Part shown: positions 21,808 through 32,544 of the stretch, one piece after another | Numbering within the stretch: position 1 is the stretch's first letter | How the letters are laid out: each line of letters begins with the position of its first letter | Source: Gari tellinella | Lineage: Eukaryota; Mollusca; Bivalvia; Cardiida; Psammobiidae | DNA length: 64,000 nucleotides | Assembly: GCA_922989275.2 (NCBI GenBank) | Contig: OV277868.1 | Coordinates: 14,380,291-14,444,290, forward strand | Direction of reading: 5' to 3' | Notes under the pieces: model-generated | What the model was told of the DNA's origin: nothing | What the model saw: the letters and a program-made list of their open reading frames with translations, nothing else | The model's database searches: none | Translations under genes and position numbers: made by a program

Positions 21808-21975
21808 ATGTGATAAATAGGATATTAAATTCGTGTTTTTTCAGTAATAAATTTATTGAACTCGTTGGATAAAAATGATATGTTGCTCGCCAAGGCTCGC
21901 AAAATATCATTTTTGTCCAACTCGTTCAATAAATTCATTACTGAAAAAACACTCATTCAATATCCTCTATTTATA
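21808..21975. mobile_element. Palindromic MITE, copy 2
   Basis: Almost identical to 21056-21221. It retains a TGGATAA block next to the centre that copy 1 has lost on one arm. The two copies bracket 586 bp of otherwise unassigned sequence in direct orientation. Confidence 0.9.
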
Positions 21976-22967
21976 ACTGTTTTTCTGTTGTAAAAACTGT
22001 CTGTTCTGTTCTGTTCTGTCAATGGTTTGGCATTGAAATCAAGTATCAAGAAATCAAGTATATACATGTATATTTTTTGCAAACTATGCAGACCCAGATC
22101 AAAGTGCAACTCTGGTCAATGATTGCAATGTTTTTATCATGCATGGTTAATTCGGGATAAAAGTATTTCGTGAGTCAATGTAAGCCTATAATTTATCAGA
22201 AAGTAGTGTCCATTTGGATATTCCGTAATTTAAAAGATAAAACCATAATTAAACCCGTTCACTGTCATTGCGTCATTAGCTTAAAATAATTGCCGTCTGC
22301 TTTCATTTCTCAAAATTAGATTTCAGGTATTTTGACTCAAGAAATAAAAGCACTGTTAAACCTTCGGTGTTGCAATCAAAGGCGTCGGAACATGGGGATT
22401 GGAGGCGCCCCTAGCCCAATTCTGAGGGTAGGGGACCAGTATATGGTTTCCCCAAATAATAAGCTCCTTTGGGAAAATGTTTGCAAACATACATGATCAG
22501 CCTAAATCAGGCCAAACGTTGTTGAAAACATTTTTGGTTTTAAGTTGTCTATTCTTTCCGGAGGCCGTTCTTCCCCCAATACTATCCGGATTTAGGACAA
22601 AAACAATAAAAATCGGAGACCTTTCTCTCACACAATGCCCTTGCCAAACATGGCACAATGTTACCCCTGTTTACAATTACCTTGATCAAAGTATAAATTA
22701 TTTTTTTTACGAATGCCAGATAAAGAGGACTCACTTATATCTGTTTGATTTATGGAAATTGCCAGGAGGTCAAATTATTTAATACGAAAAAATGTTTTCA
22801 CATCATCACGATGCAAAATTCAATAATTGCGACATTGCACTGATTCTCGGACCACACATTCGGTCCGTGTAACTATACACATCATTCGTGTCTCATTGAA
22901 GATTAATTTAGATGTGTAAACCACTTTATTGTAGAGAAATTTAAATAAGGAAAATTCGCAAACGTGG

Positions 22968-23450
22968 CTAGATGCGGTACAGTATAAATGCTCGATGCAG
23001 TACAGTAAATATTCGTGTTTAGACTAGATGCAGTACAGTAGACCCCAAACAGAATAGCATTTTGCGAAGTTAAAATGACATAATAATCTTCATTATTGAT
23101 GTTCCCGACAATTTATAGTAATTTACCACCTATTCAGTGGATAAGGTCAATATTTTATGGACATTACTGGCAAATGTTCGAATTTTACCGATCACACCGG
23201 TAAGCATCGAACGTGAGTCACGGTGAGCAGTCGAAGAAAAACAGCTTTCTTTACTGAGCAAACGCTTATATCATACAAATGTTGGCTGCATGGTGTTGTA
23301 AACTTTGTTTGATATATGCATACAACCTACTCTGTTTGTTCGGTGCTTTAAAAGCAGAAAAAACGGCGAATTTCGTACCTCAGGTGTTGCGTTTGTTGAT
23401 AGAAACGGTTGCTCACGACAGCTAGTTCCGGAGTACGATGGTATAGGGTG
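22968..23450 (-). repeat. Right terminal inverted repeat
   Basis: A 483-bp arm complementary to 18675-19155, ending with GGTATAGGGTG and followed by ATA. Confidence 0.9.
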
Positions 23451-23699
23451 ATACAGTACCAAATGCCAAATCCATCAAAAGCACCCTACTACAACCAAAA
23501 ATTCGAAAAGCGGTAAGAGAATTGCAGAATGCTAGACTTTAGATCTACTTTCGGTTTAAGCTGCTGCCAATCGTGTTTCATAGTTCATGACGTGACCCGT
23601 ATCTTTACCGAGCAAACATCATGCAACTCCAGAAAGGGTTTGGTGGTCATTTGTACGTAAGATATGAAGACTCTGATTGTGGACATGTGAATGTAGTGG

Positions 23700-23780
23700 T
23701 CTAAGAGAAAACGGTAACGGGTCAAATCGGCCCCAAACCAAATCGGACCCGAATCAAATTGGCCCCTAAACCAAATCGAA
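23700..23780. repeat. Short array of CCAAATCGG motif
   Basis: Four copies of a word like AAATCGGCCCC / AAATTGGCCCC / AAATCGAAC spaced about 17 bp apart in one orientation, directly beside a MITE end. Confidence 0.7.
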
Positions 23781-23974
23781 CAGGGCTCCAGATAAGAGGG
23801 AGTAAAATGAACAAATCCAACATTTACTCACTCGTTTTAGCCCCAAATCCCATGGCGTTACTTCTCGCCATTCTTATTAGTAGTAACACCATAGACTGAA
23901 ATACAGAAAAAAGATCAAATTACTTCCCTTTAAAGATTTTAGTTTTTGAAAGTCTCCCCTTATCTGGAGCCCTG
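23781..23974. mobile_element. CAGGGCTCCAG MITE, copy 1
   Basis: Left end CAGGGCTCCAGATAAGAGGG and right end CCCCTTATCTGGAGCCCTG are inverted. Length 194 bp. CAGGG ends suggest a hAT-like origin, although no 8-bp duplication is evident. Other copies lie at 35512, 52854 and 61164. Confidence 0.85.
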
Positions 23975-24078
23975 CTTATAATAAATTGTAATAGATAGTA
24001 ATAAGTGTGTCTACATAAGTTATGTGTTGCTGGGTGGGTTTTTTTTAGACACAAGGGACACATGAAATTAGCATTTAA

Positions 24079-24598
24079 AGGGACTCGCAACCGGATGGTG
24101 TACTTGTCAAAATAAAATTAAATACTCAAATAAAAGCAAATTTGTGGCATTATTTGGCTTCTGACATTAAAAAAATATGATCAGTCCAAAAAACGTCTCA
24201 AGAATCGTCACAGAATCTTAGTTTTTTTAGATATTTTCCATCGTTTTTCTATAGCGTCAGCTGACGGTATAGTTGTTGTTGCTTCTCTACACAGGCTCAG
24301 TCATAAACCCGAGCCGAATAAAGTACTATCAACCGCTACCAGTGAAGTACGTTAATTCGCTACCATATCTATATAGAGCGCTGGTAGCCGAGGTGATAAA
24401 GGCGTTTCCTCATTTTTCATGTTTGTCTCCGCATGGAGGGTCACGGGTTCGAATCCCACCAGAGCTTTTTTTTTTTTTTTTGAAATGCATTTTTCAACAG
24501 AATTTATTATCCTAAACTAAATCTTACCCATTTATATAAGCATTTGACATATATTTACAAATTACTATTTTTGATGCTAAATCCGGTTGCGAGCCTCT
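24079..24598. mobile_element. 520-bp TIR element flanked by TTAA, carrying a tRNA-like sequence
   Basis: The left end AGGGACTCGCAACCGGAT and right end ATCCGGTTGCGAGCCTCT are inverted over 18 bp with two mismatches. TTAA lies directly outside each end (24075-24078 and 24599-24602), the duplication typical of piggyBac-type elements. No transposase. A tRNA-like sequence sits in the interior at 24378-24465. Confidence 0.75.
24378..24465 (+). tRNA. tRNA-like sequence (type II, degenerate), probable pseudogene
   Basis: Acceptor strands GCGCTGG and CCAGAGC pair at 6 of 7 positions. TAGCCGAGGTGATAAAGGC gives an A box and a GCC/GGC D stem. GGGTTCGAATCCC is a strong B box. A long variable arm is implied by the spacing (Ser/Leu-like), but the anticodon stem does not fold. 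A run of 15 T follows at once, as for a Pol III terminator. It may be a tRNA pseudogene or the head of a SINE captured in the TTAA-flanked element. Confidence 0.6.
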
Positions 24599-24602
24599 TT
24601 AA

Positions 24603-25340
24603 ATGCACTTTATGGACTACAATATGCTTAAATATAGCTGAAACATAACATTTATAAGAGGTTTTGCGGTCTTTTTTAAAGCTTATAATATGTCTGATTG
24701 CAAAGATGCTAAAACACTGTTTGCTTTGTATATTGTTTGAATCCTGTTGCAGTAATGATTCTGCTTCCATTGCGTAAATTTCGTAAGGGTAATTTTCAAA
24801 GAGCAAATTTGACAACATTTTGATTGGAAACCTTTCTGATTTTTTGTGAAATTGTTACTTAGATGTCGATTATAATTAATTTACACCCAGAATGTATGCC
24901 CCGGATATAGAATACATGTAATCTTACAAGAACAAATTACTTGCATCGAAAAAAGTAAATAATCGGCAGTCATTTTTTTGAAAGGTGCAATTATCATGTT
25001 GCCTTTTAGATACACATTGTAGTACTGTTGTTGTTTTTTTTATTTCATAGTACACCCTTGTGTTTTCTATGAGGGCTTTTATTGTTAAATCAATACATCA
25101 AACGTCTGGAAAAATGCGTTTTTAAATAACAGGGGTCTGTTGATTTACCGGTAAAATTGCCAAAAGGGGATAAGAGGTACACATGTGTCTGTTTTTTTCC
25201 TAGACTTTATTCAATGCTCATAAAAGTTTATAAATAGGTCTAATAGGTTATGAAAAATACATGCTTTGGTGATGTTTTAATGTTTGACTATTACGGGTAG
25301 ACAATCTTAGGCAACTTTTAGTCTTGAGCTCAGTCTTGTG
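24603..25340. other. No gene recognised
   Basis: AT-rich; nothing coding or repeated identified. Confidence 0.4.
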
Positions 25341-26263
25341 TTTGTATATCCTCTTTATAGAGGGCCATATAAAAAAACATGTATTTCAAATATAATGGCT
25401 TTAGGGCGAGTAGTTTCTGACAAAAAAAATCAACTTTATTTATGTTTATGTACTCTATATCCATATACTGAAAATGACAGTGCCTCTGGCGTCCATGCTT
25501 TTTGACTGATCAAATGCTTTTAAAGAGTATTGATACAGGGCCACAAAAATTAGATGTTTACTAAATATGAAAGTTCTGACAAAAATATGTTTGTTGTACA
25601 TGTATACTCCGGCCAGTTTTAACAAACTTGGTTTAGGTTTGCTCGATGATGAATACACCAAATATATAAATGCGGCATCGTCTGGTTGTTGACAAGAAGA
25701 TTCTTGTAAAACTTTTCTTGTATGTAAAAATAATGACTATGTCAACATAGTAACCCTTCGGTGCGGGTCCAATTTTGGCTAGAAAGCTACGAATTTATTG
25801 AGTTTTCAAGAGGTTTATTAGTGTACGCTCCCCGCCAAATATCTATGCAATGTCCTTTCTTATTGTTGGCAAGAACTGTCATTGCAACCGGATTTCTGAA
25901 TGGTTCCTCTAAATTTAAACAGCTTTTGTCGGGAGCCACCAAAGCGAAATTTATACTTAAGTCAACAACTTTCACCCATTACAGAGGCGATGTCATTTTT
26001 AAACTATAGTTACGATATAACTCTATACAAAAAATACTACGCCACCTTTCGTCCATGCTTTTTAACGCAATCAAATCACTTAAACAACTTTGAAATACTG
26101 TTATCTGATGAATGCTTTTGTAAAAATATTTTTGAAATCTGACCATTGCACTATCTTAAGATGTATTTTTTAAAAAAGATTTGGTCCTTTGTTTGTATGC
26201 CGGATAGTTGGGTGATCACTGATCACCATAGCTCGCATTGAGCCTTTGTCCCGGGTGAGCTAA
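25341..26263 (+). mobile_element. Hairpin-capped element, degenerate
   Basis: The right end ATAGCTCGCATTGAGCCTTT...GGGTGAGCTAA (26228-26263) matches the CTAA end of the element at 20092-20910. AGAGGGCCATAT near 25355 may be the worn GGCCC end. Two cassette-like copies share CGTCCATGCTTTTT (25492 and 26051). Left boundary uncertain. Confidence 0.5.
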
Positions 26264-26454
26264 AAGTACAACGTTTGAAAATACACTTTTAAAAGTGCAT
26301 ATGTTACGGATTTATTAGGTCAACATTATTATAGCTTAAACCACTCGTTATTTATTTAGCCTATAGCTCTAGTACTGGAGTTTATAAACCAAATTGAATT
26401 ACTCCAGAGACCTACCTACCGTGTCGCGGTTCTTGGGATTTATTGTCATATATA

Positions 26455-26675
26455 ATTATTGTTTATCTGCCCGAGATTATCCTCTCTGCCAAGAACTAAA
26501 AGGAAGGCAGGTCGGTGGTTTTGGTTCCATGCGCTGCTTCCCAACGAATGATATAAGCAGAAATCATATTCCTGAAATCAACATCATCTTATCTCATCAC
26601 CCCCTATCATTCATCGGCGATATATGACCCATATTGTGTCGCAGTGCCGTAAAACCCAACTCATCCATCCATCTA
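26455..26675 (+). mobile_element. SINE-like retroposon, copy 1
   Basis: Matches the reverse complement of 56205-56395 at roughly 80 percent: GCCAAGAACTAAAAGGAAG, CAGGTCGGTGGTTTTG, CATCGGCG(A/C)TATATGACC and GTAAAACCCAACTC. It ends with an ATCC-rich short-repeat tail, a common retroposon ending. No protein. Confidence 0.7.
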
Positions 26676-29039
26676 TCAATTCAAATTGAATAGATATAAG
26701 CATATGGTATAGATGTATTGTAAACAATATTATCTACAGCATCACGGACCTAATCTCAAAACTGCCAACTCATTATTACAAACTTTAAACATGCATATAA
26801 ATACAGAGTTGTTTGGGCGGGTGAGAGAAGAAACTCCAAAAAAATCATTTGAATGCACAGAAAGCCGAAATGAAAATTCAGTGTAAAAATGTTAGCTTTT
26901 CTTAGATACCATGTCCGAAATGCTTCACTTTTTATCAATTATATTTACTATATATCGAATGTGGGTCAATTTACGCATGCTACGATAGTTTTTAAATATG
27001 GTTTTGGAAAAGTGATATGTACTCGCATAGACCTATATATCAAACAATGTTGATCGTGTTCTGGGAACTCATACTTGTTCTACACTTATTATAAATGTCT
27101 TGTACGGAAAAAAACCACTTACAGTCAATCATGTGCTGAGCGGTCATTCCTGCAAGCATCATGACCAGCCTCTTTTAAAAACAGACGCCGCGTCACTACT
27201 AAGGTGGCAATTAATCGTCAGCATGTTCAGGCCTTCTTTGTTCTTTATTTTCCTGCATTGCGTGTTCGCGATCGTCTCTTTAACTGTTGTTACAAATTGC
27301 TGGAAATGGTCTACATGTTTCGATTTATTGGTGCAACACATGATACACTGATACGTGATTGTCTAGTTGTCAAACCTCAACCAATATTAAAGAAACCTTA
27401 CACGAAACCAATTTCCTTGCTGAGCGGGTATCATCTGGGGAATAGCTTAGCTTTAAATCATAATGTTGACTTTAACGTATGCATTCAAACTTGATATAAT
27501 GCATAATATACAGTGTATGTCGTATTAGAAAGGCAAATTGATTGTTGATAAGCAGATGGGGATTTTAAGCCGGTTTTACGAAGTAAAGTGGCCCACATAT
27601 AACCGGGACCCGTTTAGTATTGTTAAGAAAGTGACCGACTCCTATTATGGATAACGACTCTCTCTAAAAAATAGTGACTCCTAACAACCACTGGTAAATC
27701 AACACTACACGTAAACTCGAACTTTAACACGTCTTTGCATGGCTTCTTCCAATCGCCGATATTAGAAACCGCTGATTGCAACCACTTAATTTTCCAAATT
27801 TGATCAACGGCAATTGGCACAATGACTGCATAAAAGGGTAAATGGTCTCAACAGTTTTACCAAGTTTTACTTCTTTGCTTTTAAATTACGCAAGGATAGT
27901 CTCAAAGAAATGATTGGATCAATTTAGGGAGAAACAATCAATTAGTTGGCTTGTCTATAAAAATGGTCTATATAGGCGTCAGTTAAAGGCACTGTAGCGT
28001 AAGAACAACGCACAGCATGTACAGCAATGGGTGCCTCACATGGATATTGGGCGATATCATAGTGAAGTTGTCAGTATATTGTGATAGCTGTGATTCAGAC
28101 ACTAGACAACAGGGCTTCGTGTCCTTGTGGAATATAGTGAGATGTCGTGAGGAAGAAATAATGTATTGTCCCCGAACGTGCAGTACAATAGGAACTATCA
28201 AAGTCTCTCCTTTTCCAATCGCAATGCAGTGAAATACAGAAAATTACACCAGGTTTCAGGATTTTTTCAAGTCGGAATGACGATCGGTTTGAAGTTTTAA
28301 CGGACGACACGTAATTCTGTGTATGGATAGAAGCGTTTACGATTGGAAAAAGGTGCTTTTAGTACAAACATGTTTATAATTGAGAAACATTGCCGATATA
28401 TTATTGTTCTATATAGATGTTCCTCCATAACTCGAACTTAAATTTAACTTGCATTTTAACTCTGAATACGGCTATATTGGATGTTAACTACTTGTAAATC
28501 TTCAAATATGTGGAGATCAACTGTAACCTTTTCCCGCTATGGATGACTTTTCTTATAATTGCAAATGCATGCAGCTTGGATACAGTACCTCGATAGGCGC
28601 CTGATCGTGATAAAACTGTTTGCCGCTGCTTCATATAGTATTGGTGTTTTATTTTACAGTTTGGATTTGTTATTAGACAACATATACAATCCCTCCAAAG
28701 GTTACGTGTGAATTGTGATTAATGCTCCAAAAAGTTTTGATCCAGATGCGAAGTCGAGTACCTTGGAATCTTGTCATGATCCAAACTAGTTGACACCCTG
28801 ATATACTCGATATGTTCAAGGACAAAACATATAGATAAACTTCGAGCATTGTTCCAGACAACACATTTTTCAGACGACATTACCTTTCGGCGCGGACTGT
28901 TTCTGCAGACGAGCATTATTCTGCATTTAAATGGCGTCAGTTTTGGTCTAGTATTAACGTGTTTGTTGGACAGCATAGCGCTTCATCGCCTGTTTTAACC
29001 CAAAATTGATTAGCGGAGCACAAGAAATATATACACTGC
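26676..29039. other. Repeat-poor stretch upstream of the ABHD15-like gene; no gene recognised
   Basis: No sustained domain-like reading frame on either strand, and few repeat words recur (a GATC...AAACTGTTTGCC fragment at about 28600). Promoter elements for the downstream gene would be expected near the 3' part, but none is recognisable with confidence. Confidence 0.4.
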
Positions 29040-30170
29040 ATGATGCTGTTACTATTGTCTTACATCGCAAAGTGGATTATTTGTGTGGTGGTATTCTTGC
29101 GATCTTTGCTCCGACCTTGCGATATTTTGCCTGTGTTACACTGTCGAGAGTCAGCCTTGAGCAAACACCTCATCAAACGACGTGGATTGCTAAGTAAGCC
29201 TTTTAGACCACCCGCTATCCTCAGAAACGGTGTGGTCCAGACATTTGTGTCTTATTTTCACATACCCACGGAAGAATTCGAGTTCCAACGGGAATACTTA
29301 CAGATGAATAACAGAGGAGTAGTGGCTGTAGACTGGTACACAAAATATCCTGATACACTCAGGCTGAATTGTCCAATCATTCTCATCTGTCCCCGTCTAA
29401 CTGGTGACGCAGAAAGTGTTGGCCAACTGTGCAAACTTGCGACGTGTAAGGGGTTCAGGACGGTTGTGTTCAACAGACGAGGTCATGGATCAACCTTACT
29501 TACATCGTCGAAATTGACGAGTACAGGAGATACTTCAGATATACGGCAAGTTCTAGAATATATCACATTCAAGTACCCTCACGTTCAGATCGTTGGAATA
29601 GGTATTGGGGCAGGCTGTGCCACTCTGTTCTCCTATCTTGGAGAGTACGGTTCATCGTCCCTTCTGAAGGCGGCCGTGTGCATATCACCATCGTATGACA
29701 ACACAGAGAAACTCTGTGATAAGATACCGAAATGGTATGAGTTGCTTCTGCTACTGAAAATGAAAAGAGTTCTTATGTGCTACTCCAAAGCCTTTCATAA
29801 AGTGATAGATTTGAAAGCAGCTATTGTGAGCGCATGGAGCCTGAAGGAGTTCGACTACCACGTGTACTGCAAACTCTACGGCATAGATACCTTTGAAAGT
29901 TTTTGGGCGCGCAATGATCCTATGAGAGATATTGATGAAATAGCGGCTCCAATTCTTTGCATTAACAGCATGGACGACCCTGTATCCAGGACGGAGAACA
30001 TTCCTTTCGACTTGTTTCACTTTTATCCCAATATGCTGCTTGTAACTGTGGACAAAGGCGGCCACTGTGCATTCCATGAGGATATACTGGGCTCGTCCTG
30101 GGCTGAGGGGCTGGCTATCCACTACATGGAAGGTGTGCTCGAGTTTATATCACATCCAAGACTTTATTAG
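29040..30170 (+). CDS. ABHD15: ABHD15-like alpha/beta-hydrolase, probable non-catalytic (Ser to Gly at nucleophile)
   Basis: A single uninterrupted 376-codon frame. Residues 1-24 are hydrophobic and look like a signal anchor or membrane segment. The PPAILRNGVVQTF block (57-69) opens the conserved region. FNRRGHGSTLLTSSKL (144-159) and GDTSDIRQVLEYI (163-175) follow, then the elbow VGIGIGAGCATLFSYLGEYG (185-204), ACISP-like VCISP at 213-217, FWARNDPMRDIDE (288-300), SMDDPV (310-315) and GGHCAF (340-345). These blocks and their order fit ABHD15 better than ABHD1/2/3. The family elbow is GxSxG; here it is GIGIG, with Gly188 (codon GGT, 29601-29603) at the serine position, while Asp312/313 and His342 remain. 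In mammals ABHD15 is linked to PDE3B and control of lipolysis; extending that role to this protein is inference. It is shorter than the human protein (about 470 residues), so an upstream exon is possible. MM start chosen as first Met before the hydrophobic segment. Confidence 0.88.
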   Translation: MMLLLLSYIAKWIICVVVFLRSLLRPCDILPVLHCRESALSKHLIKRRGLLSKPFRPPAILRNGVVQTFVSYFHIPTEEFEFQREYLQMNNRGVVAVDWYTKYPDTLRLNCPIILICPRLTGDAESVGQLCKLATCKGFRTVVFNRRGHGSTLLTSSKLTSTGDTSDIRQVLEYITFKYPHVQIVGIGIGAGCATLFSYLGEYGSSSLLKAAVCISPSYDNTEKLCDKIPKWYELLLLLKMKRVLMCYSKAFHKVIDLKAAIVSAWSLKEFDYHVYCKLYGIDTFESFWARNDPMRDIDEIAAPILCINSMDDPVSRTENIPFDLFHFYPNMLLVTVDKGGHCAFHEDILGSSWAEGLAIHYMEGVLEFISHPRLY

Positions 30171-30561
30171 CATGCACTAACGTACAAAACATGTAATAGG
30201 CGTACTGCGTACACTTTGATTCAATACTACAGCTGAAACACGATACTTCGAACTTGCTTAAATCGATCGAACCTGTATTTCATACAAGTTTAACATATCC
30301 TTATTTCAAGGAGGCTAAGTCACGGTTTAACTTTGAAATACGGGTATGTTCGAACTAACAACTGTAATATTGGTTTACATGCCATGTTACTATTATTGTA
30401 ATTAGTATTGGTGTTAGTATTATAAGGGATAGTGGAATATGATAAGAAGTTGAGGAAATGGTTTCTAGTAATATGTATTTAGGCTTTGCCTATGGACGGA
30501 AAAAAGCAATGAAAACGGAATACATCTATCGCCAGTGTGTGATCAGCGCTCAGACTTGTAT
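30171..30561. other. 3' flank of the ABHD15-like gene
   Basis: No canonical AATAAA seen close to the stop codon. Nothing coding recognised. Confidence 0.4.
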
Positions 30562-30637
30562 CAGTTCGTTGTGTATTCCAGATCACACTCGAGGCTACGC
30601 CTCTCGTGACTGAGATCTGGATTACACAACCGACTCG
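30562..30637. repeat. Palindromic element
   Basis: TGTGTATTCCAGATC and GATCTGGATTACACA are inverted (14 of 15) around an inner GAGGCTACGCCTC hairpin. Confidence 0.8.
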
Positions 30638-30822
30638 AACTTTCATTATAAACCTAAATTGTTTGGGACAAGATCTATATGTACCCAATAATCAAAATAG
30701 ATATATAAGCACCCGTGTATACAATGTTAAAAGTTAAAACTCCTCCGTACAGCTATATTATCAGGGCTGCCAATTCTCCGTATTTTTCCTTAATCTCCGG
30801 ATTTCCCCCCAGGTTATGGTAG

Positions 30823-30894
30823 CTTAAAGCAGGCTGAAAGTAAAGCAGAATGCGCCATAAGGCGCATTCTGCTTTACTTCCAGTCTGCTTTAAG
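30823..30894. mobile_element. Palindromic MITE of the CTTAAAGCAGGCTGAAAG family, best copy
   Basis: Arms of 34 bp (30823-30856 and 30861-30894) match with two mismatches around ATAA. The arms contain GTAAAGCAGAATGCGCC. Related copies: 33520-33605, 42795-42905, 50640-50705 and 61724-61845. Outer flank GTTTCTAGT(A/T)TTGAAGA is shared by several copies. Confidence 0.9.
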
Positions 30895-31480
30895 TAGTCA
30901 CATGCCAACAAAACTAGAAATCGGCTATGGGGTAAAGGTACGATTCGTAAAATCGCGCTTGAAAAATGCATATTTGGAAATCTTAGGATTTTTCATTTCA
31001 ACTTATGGCAGCCCTGTATTATAATGCAATCTGAAACTATTTTTGGAAGTCATATGACCACCAATAATGACGTCATTATTTTTATTGATGACGTATGGTA
31101 ATCCGTTATTTTTATCGGTTCGATTGAGAAGTAGCTTTTTGCAAATACCGTTCATTTTTAGCGTTAAAGGGTATGAATTGAACTGTTTGAAAGTTTGTCA
31201 TTTGGAGGAAATCATTACAATGTACAAGTGAGTGTTGTGGGTTATTCATTCTTAAAATGGTTTAAAAATATCGCCGAAATCGGGAATTCCGAAACGTCAC
31301 GCACAACTCTTCGTAAAAGCCGTGACGTCATCATCCAAGATGTCAGCCCCCATGTTTTGTAGTTGCCTAGTTTTGAGGAAATTATTCACGCGCAAATCAA
31401 ACACTTTTCAAAGTCTGTCAGTGATTAAATAGAATTGGAATACCTTAGTAATAGTAGGATAGGATGCTGTGGTCACTTTT
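30895..31480. other. No gene recognised
   Basis: Contains TGACGTCA at about 31069 and a second TGACGTCATC near 31322, but no transcript can be attached to them. Confidence 0.4.
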
Positions 31481-31562
31481 AGTAGTAGCAGTAGTCACTG
31501 GGGGTCATCGAGGTATCACGAAGGCCCGTTTCGCACAGAAGTCCTGTATATGTTTCGCACCT
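31481..31562 (-). repeat. Dispersed repeat with trinucleotide edge, inverted match to 34667-34740
   Basis: Reverse complement reads GGTGCGAAACATATACAGGA, then CTTCTGTGCGAAAC and GATACCTCGATGACCCCCAG, matching 34671-34738 closely. In both copies an AGT/ACT trinucleotide run begins right after CCCCCAGTG. Confidence 0.8.
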
Positions 31563-31780
31563 ACAATCCATGTAAACACAGCCATTTGTGTACTATTTTT
31601 TATGCGTTGACATTCGCATTAACCACCTGTGTCCATAGACACACATATCAATTGAATTATTTGTTTGGCAAATTACAGTATAGGTTCGTGAATAAACTGT
31701 TTACATACCTTTTCTTGTATTATTTATGGAAAATAAGTATGTATATCAAGCACAAACGTCAATTTGTCTCTCTTAAATGA

Positions 31781-32095
31781 ATATTACCGGGCGATTATCG
31801 AAAAAAACATTGGAATGATCCACTATATTTACAAATATTCTGGAACCCCATCTCAGACATGATGCATGTTTATTAATAGCTTCATTTTTCCATACTTTTT
31901 CAATTTATTTTTCACAATAATGTATACAACTTTAAATCACTCACAGTACCCTGAAGGGTTTATGAGTGTGTATGTGCCCTCCTGAAGTCCCATTTACGTG
32001 TATACGTTACCAACAGAAGGTGTATGTGTTACCTCCTGAAGTCAATTAATTGATTTCTGTTGCAGTGACAAAAAAATGGATTGGACAAATGTATT
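31781..32095. other. No gene recognised
   Basis: AT-rich; GTGTATGTG(C/T)... and CCTCCTGAAGTC words repeat at about 31978 and 32032. Confidence 0.4.
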
Positions 32096-32099
32096 GTTT

Positions 32100-32395
32100 A
32101 TGCCTAGCTCACATTGGCTGTGGCGGTCGTACGGCAGTCGCACGGATTATTATTTTTACGGCGAGTAGCAATTTCCCGGCCGCCGTTGATTTCCTACGAC
32201 CACCGTATGTTGTGCTCACATTTGCTGCGGCCGCCGCAATGCGAGATTTGATGTTTTGGGGGTAAAAAACTTGCGGCAGTGCGGTCTCCGCTAGGCAGCC
32301 GTATTCGCCTCTGCGGCGGCCGCGATTTCTAATAAAAGCCACGGCGACCGCCAAATGGCCGTACGGCGGCCGTTGATGTGCAGTCTTAATGCTGC
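32100..32395. mobile_element. GC-rich foldback (MITE-like) element 1
   Basis: CACATTGGCTGTGGCGGTCG on the left and the complement of GGCCGTACGGCGGCCGTTGA on the right form an imperfect inverted pair. GGCCGCCG-type words recur throughout, in sharp contrast to the AT-rich surroundings. Frames through it are incidental. Confidence 0.65.
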
Positions 32396-32544
32396 TCCTG
32401 CTACACACATTGGCTTGCTACATGTGCACATAACTAATATCCGTCCAACTACACCGATAACTCAAAGGCCATATATGATTCCACTTTTAGATCAATAGAC
32501 ACATATGAAGAAAAGTGCAAATGTCCAAAGTAAAATTAACCATT

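Larger units (their letters stand above)
18675..23450. mobile_element. 4.78-kb DNA element with about 480-bp terminal inverted repeats
   Basis: The left arm (18675-19155) and right arm (22968-23450) are inverted copies, about 95 percent alike by eye. They start CACCCTATACCATCGTACTC and end inside with three spaced copies of ACTGTACTGCATCTAG (variants allowed) in each arm. ATA lies immediately outside both ends (positions before 18675 and after 23450), compatible with a 3-bp target duplication. The interior holds no transposase-like frame; the longest frames (for example 22477-22782, 101 codons) show no recognised domain. It contains later insertions: a hairpin-capped element at 20092-20910 and two palindromic MITEs. 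CAC termini and a 3-bp duplication would be compatible with the CACTA group, but this is not established. Confidence 0.85.

Noticed and set aside
22477..22782. 101-codon frame inside the 4.78-kb element as a possible transposase exon
   Set aside because: No catalytic motif or zinc-binding pattern seen; length and composition are as expected by chance.
29751..30122. Minus-strand frame of 123 codons
   Set aside because: It is the antisense shadow of the ABHD15-like coding region.
31069..31330. cAMP response elements (TGACGTCA)
   Set aside because: Eight-base palindromes occur by chance in palindrome-rich DNA and no promoter is identifiable.
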